DNA from: JACDBD01 sp050743385
GTDB taxonomy: Bacteria > Actinomycetota > Acidimicrobiia > IMCC26256 > JACDBD01
Reading direction: 5' to 3'
Length of the DNA stretch: 18,323 bases
Assembly: GCA_050743385.1 (NCBI GenBank)
Contig: JBOGFJ010000177.1
Location: 1-18,323 of the forward strand
Shown: piece by piece, positions 13,393 through 18,323 of the stretch
Numbering within the stretch: the stretch's first letter is position 1
Layout of the letters: every line of letters begins with the position of its first letter
Notes under the pieces: generated by a model
Databases searched by the model: none
The model's input: the letters and a program-made list of their open reading frames with translations, nothing else
Told to the model about the DNA's origin: nothing
Position numbers and translations under genes: made by a program

Positions 13393-13827
13393 GTGGCCAA
13401 CCGCGTCCTCGGTCGTCATCCCGGGCGGGTGATCATCGTCTCCGTCGGCCTGCTCGTGGTGCTGAACCTGGCGTTCCTCGTCGGGCGTAGCTCCGACACG
13501 TCGGAGCCGGGCACGGACGCGCTGCCGAGCGCCGTCGAGAGCGTGAGCCCCGAGCCGGGTACCCAGGCCGATCGGCGGATCACCGTGTCGGCCGACCTCA
13601 GGGACGGCCTCACCGGCGTGCTCGTGATCGACGGTCAGCGCGTGCCCGAGGACCAGCTCGAGTACATCGACCCGCAGGGGATCATCACCTTCCGGCCCGG
13701 GCCCGACCAGGACCTGTCGGAGTTCGAGGCCGGTGACCATACGGTGGTGGTCCTGTACTGGAACCAGACGGAGCGCGAGCCGAACGAACCGGACTCGTTC
13801 GGTTGGAGCTTCCGCGCCACCGCCTAA
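13393..13827 (+). CDS. Small membrane-anchored extracellular protein, possible Ig-like fold
   Basis: I do not recognise a named family. The 144-residue protein has a basic N-terminus, one hydrophobic helix at about 12-31 (VIIVSVGLLVVLNLAFLV) and an extracytoplasmic domain. The pattern VSPEPGTQADRRITVSADLRDG, then GVLVIDGQRV, ITFRPGP and GDHTVVVLYW resembles bacterial Ig-like/Big-type beta sandwiches. No cysteine lipobox is present, so it is anchored by the helix. The GTG at 13393 with the upstream TAGGGT box is my preferred start. An ATG at 13324 in the same frame would overlap the kinase start codon and adds a Pro/Ala-rich stretch that looks unlike coding sequence. It is divergent from the PASTA kinase, 67 bp apart, and its stop TAA overlaps the convergent dehydrogenase stop in the shared CTAA. 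Confidence 0.78.
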   Translation: MANRVLGRHPGRVIIVSVGLLVVLNLAFLVGRSSDTSEPGTDALPSAVESVSPEPGTQADRRITVSADLRDGLTGVLVIDGQRVPEDQLEYIDPQGIITFRPGPDQDLSEFEAGDHTVVVLYWNQTEREPNEPDSFGWSFRATA

Positions 13828-14837
13828 GAGCTCGGCGCGACCACGAGCACGGCGGCGCCCTGCACTGCGTCGGACGCGATGGCGGCGAGCGCCTCGTTCG
13901 CGGCCTCGAGCGGGAACGTCTCGAACGAGGTGCGCACGCCCGCCTCGACGGCGAGGGTCATGAACTCCTCCGCGTCGCGCCGGGTCATGTTGGCGACCGA
14001 TCGCAGCGAGCGCTCCCGCCAGAGCAGCGCGTAGTCGAGGGGCGGGATCGTGCTCATGTGGATCCCGGCGAGCGCGACGGTGCCACCGGGGCGGATCGCC
14101 GCCAGCGCGACCGGCACCAGCTCCCCGGCGGGCGCGAACACCACCGCGCGATCACACGGGCGCGGCGGGCCCTCGTCGGCCGCGCCCACCCACGTCGCGC
14201 CGAGCTCGCGCGCCAGGGCACGATGACGCTCACCGCGGGTCATCACGACGGTCTCGCACCCCCAGTGGCGGAGCACCTGGAGCGCGAGGTGCGCCGACGC
14301 ACCGAAGCCCAGCAGGGCGACGCGCTCGCCCGGCTCGACCTCCGCCCGGCGGAGCGCGCGGTACCCGATGACGCCCGCGCAGAGCAGCGGGGCAACTTCG
14401 AGGTCGGAGAGGCCCTCGGGGAGGCGCACCGCGAAGTCCTCGGGCACGGTGATCGCGTCGGCGTAGCCGCCGTCGACCGTCCAGCCGGTGAACTCGGCGA
14501 CCTCGCAGAGGTTCTCCTCGCCCCGCCGGCAGAACTCGCAGACGCCGCAGGTGCGGTGCAGCCACGCCACTCCGACGCGTTCACCGGCGCGCAGCCGGGT
14601 GCACCCGGGGCCGAGCTCGTCGACGACGCCGACCGCCTGGTGACCCGGAACGACCGGCAGGCGCGGGAGCTCGAGATCCCCCTCGACGACGTGCAGGTCC
14701 GTGCGGCAGCAGGCGCACGCGCCGACACGCACCCGCACCTCACCCGGCCCCGGACGCGGCGCGGCGCGCTCCACCAGCTCGAGCGGCCCCGTCCCGATCG
14801 GCGCGGGACCCCTCACCACCACGGCGCGTTGGGTCAC
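13824..14837 (-). CDS. Zinc-dependent alcohol dehydrogenase (MDR superfamily)
   Basis: A 337-residue medium-chain dehydrogenase. Catalytic-zinc ligands are Cys44 (CRTDLH), His66 and Cys153 (PLLCAG). The usual GHE glutamate is Gln67 here (PGHQAVG). Structural-zinc ligands are C97, C100, C103 and C111 (CGVCEFCRRGEENLC). The NAD(P) Rossmann loop is LLGFGASAH (175-183). Oxidation of an alcohol or reduction of an aldehyde is expected. The GTG at 14837 is chosen because MTQRAVVV aligns with the usual first strand. A longer frame to 15077 overlaps the upstream hydratase and is Arg/Ser/Pro-rich shadow. No ribosome binding site precedes the GTG, which instead lies inside a strong two-tier hairpin. It is 55 bp after the HadB-like gene on the same strand. 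Confidence 0.9.
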   Translation of the reverse strand: MTQRAVVVRGPAPIGTGPLELVERAAPRPGPGEVRVRVGACACCRTDLHVVEGDLELPRLPVVPGHQAVGVVDELGPGCTRLRAGERVGVAWLHRTCGVCEFCRRGEENLCEVAEFTGWTVDGGYADAITVPEDFAVRLPEGLSDLEVAPLLCAGVIGYRALRRAEVEPGERVALLGFGASAHLALQVLRHWGCETVVMTRGERHRALARELGATWVGAADEGPPRPCDRAVVFAPAGELVPVALAAIRPGGTVALAGIHMSTIPPLDYALLWRERSLRSVANMTRRDAEEFMTLAVEAGVRTSFETFPLEAANEALAAIASDAVQGAAVLVVAPSS

Positions 14838-14873
14838 TTTCGCGGTCGATAGCCGCGAAAAAGGCCCAACGCG
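14825..14873 (-). promoter_or_regulatory. Two-tier hairpin enclosing the alcohol dehydrogenase start codon
   Basis: On the minus strand, outer arms CGCGTTGGG (14873-14865) and CCCAACGCG (14833-14825) and inner arms TTTCGCGG (14860-14853) and CCGCGAAA (14845-14838) are all perfect, giving 17 base pairs. The internal loops are CCTT and GTGA; the latter contains the GTG start. The apical loop is CTATCGA. It begins 19 nt after the hydratase stop, so it may end that transcript (no U-tract follows), hide the start codon, or act as a DNA operator. Confidence 0.65.
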
Positions 14874-14892
14874 GCGGGGGTCGGCACCGGCC

Positions 14893-15327
14893 TTAGGGCA
14901 CCGCGAAGGTGGCCCAGGCCTTGATGGCGGTGCCGCCGTCCTGGCGGGTGCAGGCGAGCTCGAGGTCGACCCGGCGTTCGCCGTCGGCCTCGTAACGCTT
15001 CGTGACCGAGCCCTGACACGTGAGCGTGTCACCGGGCCAGACCTGCTCGCGGAACTGGAACCCGTACGTGCGCACATTGTCGGCGCCGAGCCAGTCGGTC
15101 GCGAACGTCGCCAGGATCCCCGCCTGGAGCATGCCCACCGAGAACACCGTCGGGAATCCCGCGCTCTTCGCGTACTCCTCGTCGTGGTGGATCGGGTTGA
15201 AGTCGCCCGACGCGCCCTGGTAGCGCACGAAGTCGGTACGGGTGAGCGGACCGACCACCAGCGGCTCGGTGGTCGCGCCCTCGTGGAGATCGTCCCAGGT
15301 GGCCGTCATCGTGGTCGCCATGCTCAT
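14893..15327 (-). CDS. HadB-like MaoC (R)-hydratase/dehydratase, catalytic subunit
   Basis: A 144-residue hot-dog-fold protein. The hydratase motif YQGASGDFNPIHHDEEYA gives catalytic Asp42 and His47, followed by GFPTVFSVGMLQAG, the central helix of the fold. The role is reversible hydration of trans-2-enoyl-CoA or -ACP to (R)-3-hydroxyacyl thioester. Single-domain MaoC proteins of this size paired with a HadA-like protein are known from mycobacterial FAS-II, where they form a heterodimer; the same pairing is likely here. The ATG at 15327 overlaps the hadA-like stop as ATGA; a second ATG at 15321 is also possible. The alcohol dehydrogenase follows after a hairpin. Confidence 0.88.
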   Translation of the reverse strand: MSMATTMTATWDDLHEGATTEPLVVGPLTRTDFVRYQGASGDFNPIHHDEEYAKSAGFPTVFSVGMLQAGILATFATDWLGADNVRTYGFQFREQVWPGDTLTCQGSVTKRYEADGERRVDLELACTRQDGGTAIKAWATFAVP

Positions 15328-15770
15328 CCCTCCTGCTTCGGGGCCTGGCCGGTCTCGATCACGGTCGAGCGCATCTCGGCGACCACCTCACCCGACTCGT
15401 CGCGGAACTCCTGCACCGTCACGACGAACGTCATCGTGCCGCCCCGCTTGCCTTCTTTCTCGTAGATGTCGTCGACCCGGGTCTTCGCCGTGAGCTTCGT
15501 ACCGGCCTTGGGTGGCGGGCCGGGGAACACGAACTCCCGCCCGCCGTCGAGCACGCGGCGCATGTCGAGGCCGATGCGCCCGAACGGTCCGCCGCCCTGG
15601 CTCCAGAACGCGTTCGTCACGAGGAAGGTCGGTGGTGACAGGGGATCGGAATCGTCGAGGTACGCGGGATTGCCCGACTTCGTCGCGCGTGCGAACTCGC
15701 GGATCTTGCCTCGCTCCACGACCATGTCGAAGCCCTCGTCGGTCATCCCGATCGCCGATTTGTCAACCAT
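15324..15770 (-). CDS. HadA-like MaoC N-terminal-domain dehydratase, partner subunit
   Basis: A 148-residue hot-dog-fold protein lacking the Asp/His motif. AIGMTDEGFDMVVERGKIREFA opens it, and GNPAYLDDSDPLSPPTFLVTNAF (about 33-55) is characteristic of the MaoC N-terminal-domain/HadA group, which forms the substrate channel in a heterodimer with the catalytic subunit. The ATG at 15770 has AGGGAG at 15778-15783 with 7-nt spacing and is preferred over the GTG one codon upstream. The ribosome binding site lies at the edge of the palindromic repeat B2. It overlaps the HadB-like gene by 4 bp. A role in fatty-acid or acyl-CoA metabolism is expected. Confidence 0.86.
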   Translation of the reverse strand: MVDKSAIGMTDEGFDMVVERGKIREFARATKSGNPAYLDDSDPLSPPTFLVTNAFWSQGGGPFGRIGLDMRRVLDGGREFVFPGPPPKAGTKLTAKTRVDDIYEKEGKRGGTMTFVVTVQEFRDESGEVVAEMRSTVIETGQAPKQEG

Positions 15771-15781
15771 CACATGGCTCC

Positions 15782-15836
15782 CTCGCTCGGCGGCAGGGTA
15801 CCTGCCGCCGCCCCTTCGGGGTCGCTCGTCCGCACG
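15782..15836 (+). repeat. Interspersed palindromic repeat, variant copy B2
   Basis: It matches 11341-11396 across CTCGCTCGGCGGCAGGGTAC and beyond. The palindrome at 15788-15810 is perfect (arms CGGCGGCAGG and CCTGCCGCCG around GTA), followed by the small hairpin CCCCTTCGGGG (15811-15821) and the blocks TCGCTCG and TCCGCACG. It lies between the ligA stop and the HadA-like start, in the same orientation relative to the downstream gene as B1 is to the SDR gene. Confidence 0.8.
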
Positions 15837-15854
15837 GTGGTCATCGGATCCGCC

Positions 15855-17870
15855 TCACGCACTTCCGGTCTCCATCAGCTTCACGAATGCGTCCTCGTCG
15901 AGCACGGCTACGCCCAGCTGCTCCGCCTTGGCGAGCTTCGTGCCGGGATTCTCCCCCGCGACGACGTAGTTCGTCTTCTTCGAGACGCTACTCGTGACCT
16001 TGCCGCCCCGCGCCTCGACCTCCGCCTGCGCCTCGTCGCGCGTGAACCCTTCGAGGCCGCCCGTGAGCACCACCGTGAGACCGGCGAGCGTCTGCTCCTC
16101 CGCCGGCGCCGTCGGGGTCGGCCCCTCGAAGTTCACCCCGGCATTGCGCAGCTTGTCGATCACCTCGCGGTTGCGGTCGCGAGCGAAGAACTGCTGGATG
16201 CTCTCGGCGAGCACCGGACCGACGCCGTCGACCGCGACGAGCTCGTCGACCGAGGCGTTCGAGATGCGGTCGAGGTGCCCGAGCTCGCGCGCCAGATCCT
16301 GCGCCGCCGCCGGGCCCACGTTGGCGATGCCGAGGGCAACGAGCAGGCGAACGAGCGACTGCGACTTCGACTTCTCGATCTGGTCGACGAGCAGCTGCGC
16401 GGACCGCTCGCCGATGCGCTCGAGCGGTACGAGCTTCTCGACCGTCAACCAGTAGAGGTCGCTGGCGTCGGCCAGCAGCCCGGCATCGATGAACTGCCGC
16501 ACCCGCTCCTCGCCCAGACCGTCGACCTCCATCGCGGCGGCGAAGTGCACGATCCGACCCCAGCGCTGGGCCGGGCAATCGACGTTCACGCAGTTCGTCG
16601 CCGCCTCGCCCTCGGCCCGCACCAGCGGCTGCCCGCACGTCGGGCACTTCTTCGGGAACTTCCATCTCCGCGCGTTCTTCGGCCGCTTCGCGAGCACGGG
16701 CCCGACGACCTCGGGGATGACGTCGCCGGCCTTGCGCACGATCACGGTGTCTCCCTCGCGCACGTCGCGGCGGGCGACCTCGTCCTCGTTGTGCAGCGTC
16801 GCCATCTGTACGGTGGAGCCGCCGACGAACACCGGCTCCATCTGCGCGAACGGCGTCGCCCGGCCGGTGCGACCGATGCTCACCATGATGTGGCGCAGCA
16901 CGGTCGTCTTCTCCTCGGGCGGGAACTTGTACGCGATCGCCCAGCGGGGTGCCTTGCTGGTAGCCCCGAGCTCGTCGCGCTGTCCGAGGTCGTCGACCTT
17001 GACGACCACACCGTCGACCTCGTAGCCGAGCGAGTGGCGGCGCTCGAGCATCGATTCGCTGAACCGGTACACCTCGTCGAGCGATTCGAACCGCTCGATC
17101 TGCGGGTTCACGGGGAAGCCGAGCTCGCGGAGCCAGTCGAGCGTCTCCGTGTGGCTCCGGAGACGCGGGCCCCCCTCCTTGACTCCCGGCTGGTAGCAGA
17201 TGATGTCGAGGGCACGCGACGCGGTGATCGTCGGGTCCTTCTGGCGCAGGCTTCCCGCGGCCGCGTTCCTCGGATTGGCGAAGAGGCGCTCACCGGCGTC
17301 GCCCTGGCGCTTGTTGAGCTGCTCGAACGCGGCGATGGGCATGAACACCTCGCCCCGCACCTCGAGGCGCGCCGGGATCTCGCCGTCACGCAGGCGCTTG
17401 GGCACCGACTTGATGGTTTGCACGTTGGCGGTCACGTCCTCACCCACGAAACCGTTCCCACGCGTGGCCGCGCGCGTGAGACGACTGCCCTCGTAGAGGA
17501 GCGAGATCGCGAGGCCGTCCATCTTCGGCTCGCATACGAACGCGATCGGGTCGGCGACCAGGCGTTCGAGCCGCTTGCCCCACGCCAACAGATCTTCGAG
17601 GGTAAAGGCGTTGTCGAGCGACAGCATCGGCAGCACGTGCTCGACTTCGGTGAACGTCGACGCCGCCGCCGCCCCCACTTGCTGCGTGGGCGAATCGGGT
17701 GTGATGAGCTCGGGGTACTGCTCCTCGAGTTGCTCGAGCTCCCGATAGAGCTCGTCGAACTCGGCATCGGAGATCTCGGGCGCGTCGTCCTGGTAGTACC
17801 GGTCGCGGTGATAGCGAATCTGCTCGCGCAGCTCGGCCGCTCGGGCTTCGACGTCGGGACCGTCCGGCAC
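15855..17870 (-). CDS. ligA: NAD+-dependent DNA ligase LigA
   Basis: LigA seals nicks in duplex DNA during replication and repair using NAD+. The 671-residue protein has the full domain order: Ia domain (about 1-70, with YYQDDAPEISDAEFDELY), adenylation domain with active-site Lys116 in CEPKMDGLAISLLYEG, OB fold, Zn finger C409/C412/C427/C432, helix-hairpin-helix region (about 440-580) and C-terminal BRCT (about 592-671). Length is normal. The GTG start at 17870 has no ribosome binding site; TAGGCT lies 7 nt upstream, suggesting a leaderless mRNA. In many bacteria gatCAB follows ligA; here the gat genes are on the same strand but about 12 kb downstream. Identification is firm. Confidence 0.98.
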   Translation of the reverse strand: MPDGPDVEARAAELREQIRYHRDRYYQDDAPEISDAEFDELYRELEQLEEQYPELITPDSPTQQVGAAAASTFTEVEHVLPMLSLDNAFTLEDLLAWGKRLERLVADPIAFVCEPKMDGLAISLLYEGSRLTRAATRGNGFVGEDVTANVQTIKSVPKRLRDGEIPARLEVRGEVFMPIAAFEQLNKRQGDAGERLFANPRNAAAGSLRQKDPTITASRALDIICYQPGVKEGGPRLRSHTETLDWLRELGFPVNPQIERFESLDEVYRFSESMLERRHSLGYEVDGVVVKVDDLGQRDELGATSKAPRWAIAYKFPPEEKTTVLRHIMVSIGRTGRATPFAQMEPVFVGGSTVQMATLHNEDEVARRDVREGDTVIVRKAGDVIPEVVGPVLAKRPKNARRWKFPKKCPTCGQPLVRAEGEAATNCVNVDCPAQRWGRIVHFAAAMEVDGLGEERVRQFIDAGLLADASDLYWLTVEKLVPLERIGERSAQLLVDQIEKSKSQSLVRLLVALGIANVGPAAAQDLARELGHLDRISNASVDELVAVDGVGPVLAESIQQFFARDRNREVIDKLRNAGVNFEGPTPTAPAEEQTLAGLTVVLTGGLEGFTRDEAQAEVEARGGKVTSSVSKKTNYVVAGENPGTKLAKAEQLGVAVLDEDAFVKLMETGSA

Positions 17871-17877
17871 GTCCGCG

Positions 17878-17883
17878 AGCCTA
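17878..17883 (-). promoter_or_regulatory. Candidate -10 box for leaderless ligA transcript
   Basis: TAGGCT on the minus strand is followed by 7 nt (CGCGGAC) and the ligA GTG. It lies in the 24-bp gap after the upstream gene's stop codon; any -35 would be inside that gene. No Shine-Dalgarno sequence is present. Confidence 0.4.
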
Positions 17884-17894
17884 CCGACGGCCGC

Positions 17895-18320
17895 CTACAG
17901 CAACGGCACCGCCGCGGTGGTGCTCGTCGTCGCCGTCGTCGTCGTCGTGGCGCTGGTCGTCGGCGGCGGCGCTGACGTCGTCGGCGGCGCCGGGGGCGGA
18001 CCCGGTGGCAACACCGTCACGGTCGGCGCCGGCCCCGGTGCGCGGGTCGTGTCGGGGGTCGTGCGGGGCGTGGTCGTGGCGGGCGTCGTCGTGGTCGTCG
18101 TGCCGAGCGTGGTCGTGGGGCGCGTGTCGCGCTCGTCGTCACCGTCGCCACCCCCTCCACCGAGCAATGCGGTGGCGATCAGCACCAGCACCGCAACCAG
18201 GATCACCGCCACCACGACGACCGCGATCCGGCGACGCATGAATGCGAAGCGGTCGTCGTCGGGCGGCCGAGCGGGCCCGCCCGGCGCACCCGGCGGCGCC
18301 GCCCGCGTGCGCTCCGCCAC
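17895..18320 (-). CDS. Thr/Pro-rich membrane-anchored protein, start uncertain at window edge
   Basis: I do not recognise a family. Over the visible 141 residues there is a Pro/Ala-rich cytoplasmic head, a basic MRRR, one strong hydrophobic helix (about 32-53, VVVVAVILVAVLVLIATALL) and an extracytoplasmic tail made mostly of Thr, Pro and Ala, ending AVPLL. Thr runs are coded by ACG/ACC repeats, which makes the plus strand read as GTC-GTC-GTC. Such tails are typical of actinobacterial surface spacers that may be O-glycosylated. The GTG at 18320 is the first possible start within the window, but the frame is open to the edge, so the true start may lie beyond 18323. It ends 24 bp before ligA. 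Confidence 0.65.
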   Translation of the reverse strand: MAERTRAAPPGAPGGPARPPDDDRFAFMRRRIAVVVVAVILVAVLVLIATALLGGGGGDGDDERDTRPTTTLGTTTTTTPATTTPRTTPDTTRAPGPAPTVTVLPPGPPPAPPTTSAPPPTTSATTTTTATTSTTAAVPLL

Positions 18321-18323
18321 CGG

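Noticed and set aside
14838..15077. N-terminal extension of the alcohol dehydrogenase to 15077
   Set aside because: The added residues are Arg/Ser/Pro-rich, overlap the HadB-like gene and have no counterpart in the family; the GTG at 14837 begins the usual first strand.
15774..17975. 733-residue plus-strand open frame opposite ligA
   Set aside because: It is the antisense shadow of ligA, Arg/His/Leu-rich without domain motifs; ligA itself is certain.
17920..18130. Short-unit repeat array of GTC triplets as a CRISPR or satellite
   Set aside because: The triplets are Thr codons in the minus-strand surface protein; there are no spacers or constant repeat units.

Overview
The window is a dense, high-GC stretch (about 70% G+C by eye) with GTG and TTG starts, 4-bp ATGA gene overlaps and several start codons that sit 6-7 nt behind a TANNNT box with no ribosome binding site. 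Together with GatCAB, a PASTA-domain Ser/Thr kinase, separate HadA/HadB-like hot-dog proteins and NAD-dependent ligase, this points to Actinomycetota. An uncultured Acidimicrobiia-type lineage is my inference, not something the sequence proves.

Layout from left to right. (1) 1-3770, minus strand: a small dicluster ferredoxin, gatC, gatA and the N-terminal half of gatB. An alpha/beta hydrolase on the plus strand is wedged between gatA and gatB. (2) 3771-3963: a divergent control region with a palindromic repeat and a TetR/NemR-like operator. (3) 3964-5173, plus strand: an SCP2 lipid-binding protein and a DUF4242-class III nucleotide cyclase fusion. (4) 5118-8409, minus strand: two overlapping MFS drug-efflux paralogues, preceded by a probable 75-residue small gene. 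(5) 8668-11313, minus strand: an SDR dehydrogenase, a five-helix membrane protein with an acidic Phe repeat, and a DUF7064/CrtC-like protein. (6) 11436-13325, minus strand: a PknB-like PASTA kinase, divergent from a small anchored protein at 13393-13827. (7) 13824-15770, minus strand: HadA-like and HadB-like (R)-hydratase subunits and a zinc alcohol dehydrogenase. (8) 15855-18320, minus strand: ligA and a Thr/Pro-rich anchored protein cut by the window edge.

Two themes tie the genes together. Housekeeping functions (Gln-tRNA/Asn-tRNA amidation, DNA ligation) are mixed with lipid or acyl-CoA handling (SCP2, SDR, HadA/HadB, CrtC-like protein). The membrane and kinase genes may serve sensing or the envelope.

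The most unusual signal is a family of palindromic interspersed repeats with four recognisable copies (3790-3872, 9041-9125, 11334-11424, 15782-15836). Two copies carry a 10-bp hairpin with a compensatory base-pair change. One of these lies in frame inside a protein-coding gene and adds about 29 residues. The other two carry a different palindrome just 5' of lipid-metabolism genes and share sequence blocks with the first two, so the family is modular. A second striking structure is a two-tier hairpin (14825-14873) that encloses the alcohol dehydrogenase start codon.
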